Source: an uncultured Clostridia bacterium | Lineage (GTDB): Bacteria; Bacillota; Clostridia; Lachnospirales; CAG-274 | Assembly (NCBI GenBank): GCA_947627855.1 | Contig: CANQXR010000012.1 | Coordinates: 1-64,000, forward strand | Reading direction: 5' to 3' | DNA: 64,000 nt | Shown: positions 7,761-17,600 of the stretch, in pieces | How the letters are laid out: each line of letters begins with the position of its first letter | Position numbering within the stretch: position 1 is the stretch's first letter | Notes under the pieces: generated by a model | The model's database searches: none | What the model was told of the DNA's origin: nothing | The model's input: the letters and a program-made list of their open reading frames with translations, nothing else | Translations under genes and position numbers: made by a program

Positions 7761-9880
7761 TACCTGTATATTTTGAAAAATATGCCAATTTCGACAGAAT
7801 TTCAGAGCCATGCAGCATAGCTGTCCCCTTCCCCAAGGGCAAGCTTGAAAATGCCGACAGCCTGTGTATCAGAAACGCCGAGGGAAAAGCCTTTCCCACT
7901 CAGGCGGAGGCAACGGCTTATTGGGACGATGGCAGTATAAAGTGGGTTTATATAGACTTTATGTGTGACCTCCCCAAAAACAAAGACATAACCTATTATA
8001 TTGACACAGAGCCGGCTCCTCAGAGTTCCGCTATAAGCACTTCACACATTCCGGGCGGCTTAAGGGCTGACAGCGGCGTGTGCCTTTTCGATTTCACATC
8101 AAAGCCCGGCTTTTATCTTAACGGCAAGCCTGCAATAACAGACGGTGATTGGGAGGTCGTAAAAAACGGCAGCGTAGTCTGCGTTCTTAAAGCAAAGGGA
8201 AAGCACGAGGGCTTTATAGACTTTGAAATAACGGCATATGTATATAAAAACAAGCCATGGATAAAAATAGATTACAGAATAATAAACAACGAAAAATATG
8301 ACTATGTGTCCCTTGAAAGTCTGAGCTATGACCTGCCGAATAACGGAGAGAAAAGATTTACCATAGCCACCTCAAACTATCTTACAAAATATATTACAGG
8401 CGACAGCATAAGCAAAAAAATAGACACGGATTATCTGCTGTATGATGCAAACGAGCATTTCGCAGAGGTTTTCTACGGCACGTTTTTCGGCGACATTTCA
8501 TCGGAGGACAAGGGAACGGCGGTAAGTGTATATCAGGCATATCAGAACTTCCCCTCTGAGATAACCATAGACAACAATAAAATGCACATAGGCATACTTG
8601 CAGCAGAGGACAAGCCTGTCAGATTTTTCAGAGGAATGGCTAAGACCTCCACCATTTTCATACATAACCACAACGGCATTCCAAAAGAAGAAATCAATCT
8701 GAAAAGCCTTATGTTCCAGATGCCCGACAAGGGTGTCATACCCTCAAAGGTATATGAAGACTCAGGCTGCTTCCCCGATATTTTTCTTCCCGAAGGCAGC
8801 GGCAGTCCCCTGTTTGAGCAGAATATGACAAGAAAGCTTGACCAAAGAGGAAGAGCCTACGGATTTATACACTGGGGCGACAATATTGACTATCACTATA
8901 CCAGTCAGGGCAGAGGAAACGGCAGACCCGTATGGGTAAACAATGAATATGACTTTGGTCACGCCGCCTATCTCTATTATGTAAGAACAGGCATAAGACG
9001 TGCTCTTGACGGCGCTCTTGTAAGTATAAGGCATCAGCTTGATGTAGATATAGTGCATTCAAGTGACGACCCCCTTCGTCTGGGCGGACAGGTCACCCAC
9101 AGCGCCGACCACGTCAGCGGAAAGGTTGAAATAAGCCATGAATGGGTAGAAGGACTTCTTGACTATTATCACCTCACAGCAGACAAAACAGCCCTGACAG
9201 CGGCAAAGGAAATGGGCGAAAACATAATAAGACAGCTTGCGCTGCCAAGATATATGCACAAGGGCGGCATAAATGCAAGAGAAACAGGCTGGGCGCTCAG
9301 ATCTCTCTGCGCTCTCTATCAGGAAACCTACGACAGCAAGTGGCTTAAGCCCTGTGATGATATTGTAAGCCATTTCTCCGCATGGAAGGAAGAATACGGC
9401 GGCTGGCTTGCTCCATACACCGACCACACTTTAATTCGCGTTCCTTTTATGATTTCTATTGCAATTATTTCATTAATGAGGTATTATAATATTAAGAAGA
9501 ATGATGAAATCAAGGATATGATCGTAGAGGCAGCAAAGGATCTTACGGAAAACGCATACCTTGATTCCGGCTATTTCTATTATAAGGAGCTAAGCTCTCT
9601 TAAGCGGAACGCCGGAAACACAACTCTTTTGGAAGCGCTGACAGCAGCTTACAGACTTACGGGAAATACGGATTTTCTTATGTACGGCAAAAAAACATTC
9701 CTTTCCGCCGTAAGCGACAGCTCTACTGTGCTTTCCTTTGCAAAAAGAGCGGAGGACGATGCGCTTGTTGTTTCGGGCAACAGCTCCAAGGGCGTCGGGC
9801 AGTCGTTCCTGCCGCTGCTGACCTATTTTACAGCCTGCACAAAGGCAGGAATAAAGCTAATTAAGGAGGAGGACCAATGA
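7757..9880 (+). CDS. YetA/PcRGLX-like protein, probable exo-rhamnogalacturonan lyase (PL26-type)
   Basis: The 707-residue cytosolic protein begins with a beta-rich region (MIPVYFEKYANFDRI..., WDDGSIKWVYIDF) like the N-terminal domain of YetA and PcRGLX proteins. A middle region rich in aromatic and Gly residues follows, then a helical toroid-like half (about 430-690). PcRGLX-type enzymes cleave rhamnogalacturonan I from its ends. I chose ATG 7757, which overlaps the upstream stop as ATGA; a GTG at 7748 is an alternative. Position between an esterase and a GH28 in one operon supports a pectin role. Family assignment rests on overall resemblance, not on catalytic residues I can verify. Confidence 0.6.
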   Translation: MIPVYFEKYANFDRISEPCSIAVPFPKGKLENADSLCIRNAEGKAFPTQAEATAYWDDGSIKWVYIDFMCDLPKNKDITYYIDTEPAPQSSAISTSHIPGGLRADSGVCLFDFTSKPGFYLNGKPAITDGDWEVVKNGSVVCVLKAKGKHEGFIDFEITAYVYKNKPWIKIDYRIINNEKYDYVSLESLSYDLPNNGEKRFTIATSNYLTKYITGDSISKKIDTDYLLYDANEHFAEVFYGTFFGDISSEDKGTAVSVYQAYQNFPSEITIDNNKMHIGILAAEDKPVRFFRGMAKTSTIFIHNHNGIPKEEINLKSLMFQMPDKGVIPSKVYEDSGCFPDIFLPEGSGSPLFEQNMTRKLDQRGRAYGFIHWGDNIDYHYTSQGRGNGRPVWVNNEYDFGHAAYLYYVRTGIRRALDGALVSIRHQLDVDIVHSSDDPLRLGGQVTHSADHVSGKVEISHEWVEGLLDYYHLTADKTALTAAKEMGENIIRQLALPRYMHKGGINARETGWALRSLCALYQETYDSKWLKPCDDIVSHFSAWKEEYGGWLAPYTDHTLIRVPFMISIAIISLMRYYNIKKNDEIKDMIVEAAKDLTENAYLDSGYFYYKELSSLKRNAGNTTLLEALTAAYRLTGNTDFLMYGKKTFLSAVSDSSTVLSFAKRAEDDALVVSGNSSKGVGQSFLPLLTYFTACTKAGIKLIKEEDQ

Positions 9881-11223
9881 TTTACAACATCACAGATTTC
9901 GGCGCCGTAGGCGACGGCAAAACAAAATGTACACAGGCAATTGCAGACGCTTTTGCAAAATGCAAAGAGCAAGGCGGAGGAACCGTGTATGTCCCCGCAG
10001 GCAAATATCTCACAGGACCTGTATATCTTGAAAGCAACACTGTTCTTAATCTTGAAGCAGGCGCAGAGCTTTATTTTTCAGATGACATAAACGACTATAA
10101 GCCGGTCGTTTCAAGGTGGGAAGGCGTAAAAAGAGAATGCTATGAATCATGCATCAATGCATACAACAAAACCAACATCGCCATAACAGGCAGAGGAACC
10201 ATAAACGGCAATGGCAAAATGTGGTGGGATTTATTTTTTGCCGGCAAAAACAAATATCCCAGACCAAAGCTCATCGCCCCCTACGAATGCGAACACGTGC
10301 TTATTGACGGAGTATTTCTCACAAATTCTCCAAGCTGGACAATAAACACCATTCTTTGCAGCAATGTTACAATAAACGCCGTTTCTATAAAGAATCCCTC
10401 CGATTCTCCCAACACAGACGGCATTGATCCGGAATCATGCAAAAACATACATATTTCAAACTGTCACATAGATGTAGGCGATGACTGCATAGCAATAAAG
10501 GCAGGTACAGAGGACACCGCTGACAGAGTTCCCTGTGAAAATATAACAATCACAAACTGCACAATGCTCCATGGTCACGGAGGAGTTGTTCTGGGCAGCG
10601 AGATGTCCGGAGATGTAAAGTATGTAACGATTTCCAACTGCGTATTTGAAGGAACGGAAAGAGGAATACGTCTTAAGTCAAGAAGAGGCAGAGGCGGCGT
10701 TATTGAGGATATAAGAGTGAACAATATAATAATGAACAAGGTTCACTGCCCGTTTATAGCAAACCTCTATTACAACTGCGGTCCCAAAGGCGAGGAGGAA
10801 TATGTGTGGGATAAAAACCCGCGTCCCATTACAAAGGATACGCCTGCATACCGCAGACTAAATTTCTCAAACATAACCTGCAAGGAAGCTTCCGCATCCG
10901 CCGGCTTTTTCTATGGTCTTGCAGAGCTGTATGTTGAGGACTGTTCATTCGAGGACATATTTATATCCATGACAGGCGACGGAATTGCAGACTTCCCCGC
11001 AATGGCAAAGGACATAGAACCCTGCAAGCAAAAAGGCTTCTTCTTAAGCAACGTAAAAAATCTGAGATTTTCAAACTTTACAATAAAGAATGTCGATGGA
11101 CCGGCTTTTGAAATTGTAAACGCCGAAAACATAGTATTCAGCAATCTTCGCATAGAAGATCCTGTATATGACTGTGAACCAATAACACAGGTAAATACCA
11201 AAAACATAAAAATACTTGGCTGA
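9877..11223 (+). CDS. Polygalacturonase-like glycoside hydrolase family 28
   Basis: GH28 enzymes hydrolyse galacturonan or rhamnogalacturonan by inversion. The 448-residue beta-helix protein has the FGAVGDGKT N-terminal signature and the catalytic set NTDGID (about 185), GDDCIAIK (about 205), GHGGVVLGSEMSG (about 230) and RGIRLKSRRGRGG (about 263), so all GH28 active-site motifs are present. There is no signal peptide, as in the rest of the operon; it may be an exo-enzyme acting on short or unsaturated oligosaccharides. It starts by ATGA overlap with the upstream gene and ends before a hairpin terminator. Confidence 0.92.
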   Translation: MIYNITDFGAVGDGKTKCTQAIADAFAKCKEQGGGTVYVPAGKYLTGPVYLESNTVLNLEAGAELYFSDDINDYKPVVSRWEGVKRECYESCINAYNKTNIAITGRGTINGNGKMWWDLFFAGKNKYPRPKLIAPYECEHVLIDGVFLTNSPSWTINTILCSNVTINAVSIKNPSDSPNTDGIDPESCKNIHISNCHIDVGDDCIAIKAGTEDTADRVPCENITITNCTMLHGHGGVVLGSEMSGDVKYVTISNCVFEGTERGIRLKSRRGRGGVIEDIRVNNIIMNKVHCPFIANLYYNCGPKGEEEYVWDKNPRPITKDTPAYRRLNFSNITCKEASASAGFFYGLAELYVEDCSFEDIFISMTGDGIADFPAMAKDIEPCKQKGFFLSNVKNLRFSNFTIKNVDGPAFEIVNAENIVFSNLRIEDPVYDCEPITQVNTKNIKILG

Positions 11224-11230
11224 TATTCAG

Positions 11231-11260
11231 GGCTTTCTTCTCTGTTTTGGGAAGAAAGCC
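11231..11260 (+). terminator. Likely terminator of the pectin operon
   Basis: GGCTTTCTTC (11231-11240) pairs with GAAGAAAGCC (11251-11260), 8 nt after the stop of the GH28 gene. The T tract after it is short, so efficiency is uncertain. Confidence 0.6.
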
Positions 11261-11279
11261 TTCTCTGTATGCCTTGCCC

Positions 11280-11450
11280 GGCACTTTTGTACAGCAGTGC
11301 GTAAAGCACTGCTGTACAAAAGTGCCGACCAACGGGGGAGGGGAAAGCCGAGGGGCAGCTGCGCTGCCCCTCGGCTTTCCCCTCCCCCGTTGGTCGGCAT
11401 CGGCGAATGGTACATATTTGGCAAAGCCAAATATGTACCATTCGCCGATG
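11280..11450. repeat. Hairpin element B: three consecutive perfect inverted repeats
   Basis: Hairpin 1: arms 11280-11300 and 11306-11326 (21 bp, loop GTAAA). Hairpin 2: arms 11324-11359 and 11363-11398 (36 bp, loop TGC). Hairpin 3: arms 11398-11422 and 11426-11450 (25 bp, loop AAA). All pairs match. GACCAACGGGG opens hairpin 2, TTTGGC-AAA-GCCAAA caps hairpin 3 and GAGCAGCC follows. Open frames across it arise from the symmetry and are not genes. The AT-rich stretch 11461-11652 between B and C holds nothing recognisable. Confidence 0.95.
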
Positions 11451-11652
11451 TCGAGCAGCCATTTTTTATGATACAAAGTGCAAAATAATATTTGCAGACC
11501 CAACAATGGAGCAACAGATGCCAAAGGCATATTACTCATAATATATAATTCATAAGATTTTTTATATAAACAAAATTTATCAATAAAACAAACTTATATT
11601 ATAAAACTTTCATCTCTCCGGCAGGAAGAAAACCGTTTTATTTAAGATGCCC

Positions 11653-11843
11653 GGCGTTTTTATGTGACAGTGCGTAAAGCACAGTCACATAAAAACGCCG
11701 ACCAACGGGGCGGGGGAGAAAATCCGAGGGGGCAGCTGCGCTGCCCCCTCGGATTTTCTCCCCCGCCCCGTTGGTCGGCAGCGGCGGCAGGGTAGGGTAT
11801 ATTTGGCTTTGCCAAATATACCCTACCCTGCCGCCGCTGCCGA
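11653..11843. repeat. Hairpin element C: same three-hairpin layout as B
   Basis: Hairpin 1: arms 11653-11673 and 11679-11699 (21 bp, one mismatch, loop GTAAA as in B). Hairpin 2: arms 11697-11736 and 11740-11779 (40 bp perfect, loop TGC). Hairpin 3: arms 11775-11803 and 11815-11843 flank the TTTGGC-TTT-GCCAAA-type apex. The blocks GCCGACCAACGGGG, CAGC-TGC-GCTG and GAGCAGCC are identical to B, while the remaining arm sequence differs and is compensated on the other arm. It lies just upstream of murA. Confidence 0.95.
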
Positions 11844-11927
11844 GCAGCCAATATGTTTCTGAAAATTCAGAACCCATTTATTTTATCATCATATTATGAG
11901 TATAAGTGATAAGAAAAGGGTGAAAAT

Positions 11928-13172
11928 ATGTCAGAACTGAGAATAACGGGAGGAAACAGACTTTTCGGAGAAATCGTCATATCCGGCGCAAAAAATGCAG
12001 TTCTTCCCATATTGGGAGCAGCGGCAGCAATAGACGGCAAGGTCAGAATATACAACAGCCCCGATATAACAGACGTCAATGTATGCGCAGAAATAATCAA
12101 GGAGCTTGGCGGCAAAACCGCCACCGAAAACGGCATTATGGATATAGACTGCAAAGGCATATGCAAAACAGAAATCACAAAATATACAGCGTGCAAAATG
12201 AGATCATCTGTCACATTCTGCGGCGGACTCCTCGGCAGATTCGGAGAGGTCAGCTTTCCTGTTCCCGGAGGGTGTATTCTTGGCGACCGCCCTATTGATA
12301 TGCATATTGAAGGCTTTAAGGCGTTGGGAGCCGAGGTCACTTGTCATGAAAACGGCTTTACTGCAAGGGGCAGGCTCAGGGGAGCTGATATAGCGCTCAG
12401 ATTTCCCAGCGTAGGCGCTACGCAGAATATTATGACTGCCGCCTGCTTTGCCGAGGGAAAAACCACAATCCGCAATCCCTCAAGAGAGCCGGAAACAAGA
12501 GATCTTGCCGCATTTCTGAATATGTGCGGTGCAAAAATACAGATAAAAGCAGACAGAATAGAAATTTATGGAGTGGGAGCGCTGAAAGGCTGCGCTTACT
12601 CCGTAATACCCGACAGAATAGAAGCCGGAACCTATCTTTTCGGAACAGCAATGGCAGGCGGAAAGGTGACGCTCAGAGGCATAACCGCCGAAGAGCTTGG
12701 CGTTGTATATAACATTCTTATAAAAACAGGCTGCAATATAAAATGCGGAGAGGATAATGTTACCATAAAATCCTCAGACAGAATACTTCCCCTTGAAAGC
12801 ATAACCGCAAGCCCCTACCCCGGCTTTCCCACCGATCTGCAGCCTCAGCTTACCGCAATGCTCTCTCTGGCAAGAGGACAAAGCATAATAAAGGAAACTG
12901 TTTTCAACGGCAGAAACAGGCATATAAAGGAGCTTAACAAAATGGGAGCAAATATACACGAGGACAACGGCTTTGTTATAAACGGCGTGCCATCGCTGAA
13001 AGGCGCTGAGGTCTGCTGTTATGATTTGCGTGGAGGAGCGGCTCTTACAATAGCGGCTCTTGCGGCAAAGGGCAAAAGCGTTATAAAGGAACCTGAATAT
13101 ATTTTCAGAGGATATGAAGATTTCACCCGCAAGCTTAAATCTGTCGGAGCAGATATAGAATTTTATCCCTGA
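11928..13172 (+). CDS. murA: UDP-N-acetylglucosamine 1-carboxyvinyltransferase, copy 1
   Basis: MurA transfers enolpyruvate from PEP to UDP-GlcNAc, the first committed step of peptidoglycan synthesis. The 414-residue protein has the SGAKNAVLP substrate-binding motif (about 19-27), active-site Cys in PGGCILGDRPIDMH (about 109) and the late catalytic segment PYPGFPTDLQPQ (about 298). Length is normal. The start follows AAAAGGGTG. It converges on a second MurA gene with a 10-bp overlap of the coding ends. Both copies keep the catalytic residues, so both may be active; which is MurA and which MurZ cannot be told here. Confidence 0.93.
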   Translation: MSELRITGGNRLFGEIVISGAKNAVLPILGAAAAIDGKVRIYNSPDITDVNVCAEIIKELGGKTATENGIMDIDCKGICKTEITKYTACKMRSSVTFCGGLLGRFGEVSFPVPGGCILGDRPIDMHIEGFKALGAEVTCHENGFTARGRLRGADIALRFPSVGATQNIMTAACFAEGKTTIRNPSREPETRDLAAFLNMCGAKIQIKADRIEIYGVGALKGCAYSVIPDRIEAGTYLFGTAMAGGKVTLRGITAEELGVVYNILIKTGCNIKCGEDNVTIKSSDRILPLESITASPYPGFPTDLQPQLTAMLSLARGQSIIKETVFNGRNRHIKELNKMGANIHEDNGFVINGVPSLKGAEVCCYDLRGGAALTIAALAAKGKSVIKEPEYIFRGYEDFTRKLKSVGADIEFYP

Positions 13173-14422
13173 TCGACCCTTCTTATATCCGCTCCGATAT
13201 GGCGGAGCTTTTCATCTATTCCGCAATATCCCCTTTCTATATGATAGATGTCGCTTATTTCCGTAGTTCCCTCTGCTGCAAGCGCAGATATTATAAGCGC
13301 TGCTCCGGCCCTGAGATCGGTTGCTCTGACATTGGTTCCCGTAAGCCTTTTTACACCTCTTATAATAGCGCTGCTCCCCTCTGTCTTTATGTCTGCGCCC
13401 ATTCTGTTAAGCTCGTTTACCTGCATAAAGCGATTTTCAAAAATTGTTTCGTTTATTACTCCCGTGCCCTGCCCAAGAGCCATAAGGCTCATAAACTGGG
13501 GCTGCATATCCGTTGGAAATCCGGGATAGGGCATTGTCTTTATATCCGTGTTTTTTATGCAGCCTGTATTTTTTACCACAACAGCATCGCCGTCCTCCAC
13601 AACCTCCGCTCCCGCCTCTCTGAGCTTTGCCACTATGGGGCGCAGATGCTCGGTTCTGACAAAATTCAGCCTTATCTCACCGCACGCCGCCCCTATAAGC
13701 ATAAACGTACCGGCTTCTATTCTGTCCGGTATAATGCGGTGAATCGCTCCTTTAAGTCCGGGAGAGCCTACAACCCTTACCGTGTCCGTTCCCTTGCCGT
13801 ATATTTCCGCTCCCATTTTTTGCAGAAAGGTGCATAAGTCCCCTATCTCCGGCTCCATCGCCGCATTTGAAACAGTCGTCACGCCATCGGCAAGGGACGC
13901 AGCCATAATAAGATTTTCCGTTGCGCCCACACTGGGAAAGTCAAGATATATGTCGGCTCCCTTCAGCTTTTTGCATTTAAGCTCCACAACTCCGAATTCC
14001 TTCGATATCTCCGCTCCCAATTTTGCAAGTCCCTTCAGGTGCAGATCTATGGGACGGCTGCCTATTGAACAGCCACCCGGCAGTGATATCCTCGCCCTGC
14101 CGAATCTTGAAAGCAAAGGTCCCGCCGTAAGAAATGAGGCTCTTATCTTTCCCATAAGCTCGTTGTTGTCCGCATTATAAACTGCACCGCCTGCCTTTAT
14201 CCTCATAATGTTATTCTGCTTTTCAAACCTTGTTTCAACGGCTATGGACTGCATAATGCTGTCCATAATATTTATATCTCTCAGTGTCGGCATATTTTCA
14301 AGCACGCATTCCTCCTCGGTAAGCAGTGCCGCCGCCATAATCGGCAGTGCCGAATTTTTAGAGCCGGAAATATCAACGCTCCCCTTTAATTTTTTTGAAC
14401 CCTCTACAACATATTTTCCCAT
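13163..14422 (-). CDS. murA: UDP-N-acetylglucosamine 1-carboxyvinyltransferase, copy 2
   Basis: Second MurA homolog, 419 residues, with SGSKNSALP (about 20-28), active-site Cys in LPGGCSIGSRPIDLH (about 115), and PYPGFPTDMQPQ (about 301). The reaction is as for the convergent copy. The two proteins are clearly diverged from each other, so this is an old paralog pair and not a recent duplication. The start follows GAGGT on the minus strand. Low-GC Gram-positives often have two MurA paralogs, but usually at separate loci; here the two genes meet tail to tail and overlap by 10 bp. Confidence 0.93.
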   Translation of the reverse strand: MGKYVVEGSKKLKGSVDISGSKNSALPIMAAALLTEEECVLENMPTLRDINIMDSIMQSIAVETRFEKQNNIMRIKAGGAVYNADNNELMGKIRASFLTAGPLLSRFGRARISLPGGCSIGSRPIDLHLKGLAKLGAEISKEFGVVELKCKKLKGADIYLDFPSVGATENLIMAASLADGVTTVSNAAMEPEIGDLCTFLQKMGAEIYGKGTDTVRVVGSPGLKGAIHRIIPDRIEAGTFMLIGAACGEIRLNFVRTEHLRPIVAKLREAGAEVVEDGDAVVVKNTGCIKNTDIKTMPYPGFPTDMQPQFMSLMALGQGTGVINETIFENRFMQVNELNRMGADIKTEGSSAIIRGVKRLTGTNVRATDLRAGAALIISALAAEGTTEISDIYHIERGYCGIDEKLRHIGADIRRVDQG

Positions 14423-14568
14423 TATTCTACCTCGGCATAATATATTAAAAAAAGATTATAATATTTGTGTCAGCACACAAAAATTATTATGTCATAAATA
14501 AATTCTTATATTCTGTACGTCCGGATATTTTTTATGGAATTTTTTACTTTTTTTGAAAACAAAAAGAA

Positions 14569-14601
14569 CCCCCGACAGGCTCATTTCTGTCCTGTCGGGG
14601 G
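14569..14601 (-). terminator. Terminator of the large surface-protein gene
   Basis: CCCCCGACAGG (14569-14579) pairs perfectly with CCTGTCGGGGG (14591-14601). On the minus strand it is followed by TTCTTTTTGTTTTC. It begins 13 nt after the stop of the surface-protein gene. Confidence 0.9.
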
Positions 14602-14613
14602 CATATATGCGAC

Positions 14614-17600
14614 TTATTTCAGTTTTTCGTCTATCAGACCGAATATTGTTGCTATTTCCGCTCTGGTCGCTGTTTTCTTGGGAGCAAACGTGCCGTCCGG
14701 CATACCGTTTATAATTCCCGTTTTCTGCATATAATATACAGCTTCAGCCGCCCATGAGCTTATGTCGCTGTCATCTGCAAACTCTGCTTTCTCCCCTTCT
14801 TCAAGCTCTATGCCCTTTGAAATAATATAATTGTACATTATAAGGGCTATCTGCTCACGGGTTATTGCAGTGTCGGGCGCAAATTCCGTTTCGGAAATGC
14901 CTTTTACTATTCCCTTTTCAGCTGCCCATGCCACATATCCTGCATAATATTCACTTGGGCTGACATCTGCAAACCTGTCAGATGGCTTTGCTTCCGCCTT
15001 TTCATATCTTCCCAGAACTGTCACAAACATTCCTCTTGTAACAACTCCGTCCGGCGTAAACCTGTCGTCAGCTGTTCCTGCGAACCATTTATTGTCATAT
15101 GCTTTCTGAACAGCATCATGATACCATGCTGTTTTTACTACATCAACAAATATATCTGAAACATCTGTCTTGTCAGTCTTATCGGTTTTGTCCTCAGAAG
15201 ATACATTCGAATCAGCATCGCTGTTTACATCGTCAGCTTTATCAACATCGGTAGAGCCTTCGCCAGCCTCGTCCTTCGTAACAGTCTCGGAAGCCTTTGT
15301 AGTTTCCTCAACAACAGCAGATGAGCCGCTGTGTCTGCTTCCTCCGCCGCCACCGCCGCCTGAATGTGACTGACTTGCGGTGGTTGTTTCAGACTGTGCA
15401 TCCGTAGGTGCTTCTGTGGGTGCGTCTGTCTGTTCGTCCGTAGGCGCATCTGTGGGTGAATCTGTCTGTTCGTCCGTAGGCGCATCTGTGGGTGCGTCTG
15501 TCTGTTCGTCCGTAGGCGCATCTGTGGTTATGTCTGTCTGTTCGTCCGTAGGCGCATCTGTGGTTACGTCTGTCTGTTCGTCCGTAGGTGCGTCTGTGGT
15601 TATGTCTGTCTGTTCGTCCGTAGTAGGATCGGTAACCTCTCCCGTAGAAGGATCTATCATTGTGAATATTGTACTTCCGTAAATATCATCATATGCAATA
15701 GGCAGAATGGTGTAATCACTTGCAAGAGTAATTACCGAGTTTCTGTCAAGGGTAACAGTTACTTCGCGCACGTCTGCATCGGATACAACCTTTACACTTC
15801 CCAGCGTAATAATGTTGTTTTCGATGATATTTTCGTCACATACCACAAACATATACAGCCTGCCCGTTGCCCTGTCATAATGATATTCATTAAGCACACA
15901 TCTTTCCCGGTCTTTCAGTATGTCTGTCCATTCGAATTCAACATCGGCGCTGTCCTCGGGAGCAACTTCAAATGCTGCCTGGAATGCTGTAATGTCTGTA
16001 ATGGAGTCATCGCCTATTCCAAGCTGCAAATCAGCCTTACCCTTCACCGTTTCGTCATGGGTGAACACAAACATATTTGCAGGTATCTCGGGATCCTCTG
16101 TTTCGCTGTAAGTCTGTATATACGGGAATACAGAGCTGTTGTCGGAAACAGTATATATCAGCATTTCCCCGTCTGCCGGAACAGCGGATATTTCAGCCGC
16201 TTCTGACTCCTGCGGCTCCGGTGATTCTTCCGTAACCGCCTCATCACCATTCGTCTGAGGTTCTGCCGTTTCATCTGCATTGCCGGAGGTTTCTGCTTCT
16301 GTTGCCTCTTCCGTTGCTTCTTCTGTTTCCTCTGCTGCTGTTTCATCGGGAACTGTTTCCGTATCTGCTCCTGTTGCAGCTTCAGTTGATACTTCCGTCG
16401 ATACTTCCGTTGAGGCTTCTCCGCCTGTTCCCTCTGCGGGTGTGGCGGATATAACTATATCGTCAAGCTCTGCCGGAACATCAAGATAAAGTGAGTTGCT
16501 TACAAGTCTTTCGCCCTCAAGGGTATGAGCGTTATCCACACGATAAAGCTCTGCCTGAACACTTGTGGGAAGTGAATTGTAATTGTCGTCCCCTTCCTCT
16601 ATCCAGTAAATCCATATACCGTCAGATACATCGCCAAGCTCGCCGTTTTTGGGTTCTTCGGCAAGAACAAGCTGAGAGCCGTTTACGATGCTGCCGTTTT
16701 CGTCAAGAAGCTTGACAACATTATATGCCGGGTTGCCCTTATATACGCCTGTGAATATTACAGAGCCTGCCGGAATGAAATCGCCTGTTGAATTATCGTA
16801 TACATAATCCGTCTTAAGCTTTCCTATGCCGGACTCTATAAGGTCTACATTGTCCCCTGTGGGACCGAGTATATCAACATTGTTTATCTGAGCCGTGCTC
16901 TGACCGAATACAACCTTTACATATGCAGCGCTGTAAATGTACATATAACCGGGTTCATCGGGCTTATCGAAATATACAACGTCCTCTGTGCCTGTAAAGC
17001 TTCCTGTTTTGACCTCTGTCCAGCTTACACTGTCCTCGCTTACAAGAATCGTATAAGGCGCAGCTCCGCCGCTGTATTTAAGAGCCGTTACCTGCTCAGT
17101 ACCGCCGAGATTAATTGTAAATTCAGCGTTTTCGCCGTCCTTTGCACTTCCTGAATAAGAACTTCCGCTGCCCTTGCCGATTATATTGTCTATTGCGGAG
17201 ATATATGTGTCCTCGCAATATCCGTTGTCGCCGTCAGCCTCAATATATTTGTCATCGGCTGATGTCATATTTGTTTCTACGCTCCAGTTGTCTCTTCCTA
17301 TTGCTCCGTCATGCTTAACCTTGACAGGTGAAAGAAGAACAGGCGCCGTAGGATTAAGGAGCTTGTCATAGCCTACAATCTGATATTGATATACCATATT
17401 GTTGCCTGTTGTGATAATATCCGTATAAGATGACTCCGATGCGGGAACGAATGCGGCAGTCTTGCCGTTTCTCGTGATTTCATAACCGAGCATAGCATCT
17501 CCGCCTGTCGAGGTAAGAGATATGGTCACCTTATTGTCATTTATTACATTGCCCGGATGAGCGGTAGTTATCTGTGCGCTTACAGTTGTTCCGGCAGGCA

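Noticed and set aside
11138..11877. Several overlapping open frames on both strands across hairpin elements B and C
   Set aside because: They read through perfect inverted repeats, so the same open frame appears on both strands; there are no ribosome sites and no protein-family features. Similar frames over D, E, F, H and J are rejected for the same reason.
15408..15622. Regular 36-bp repeats that might suggest a CRISPR array
   Set aside because: Units are contiguous, lack unique spacers and encode an in-frame 12-residue repeat; no cas genes are nearby.
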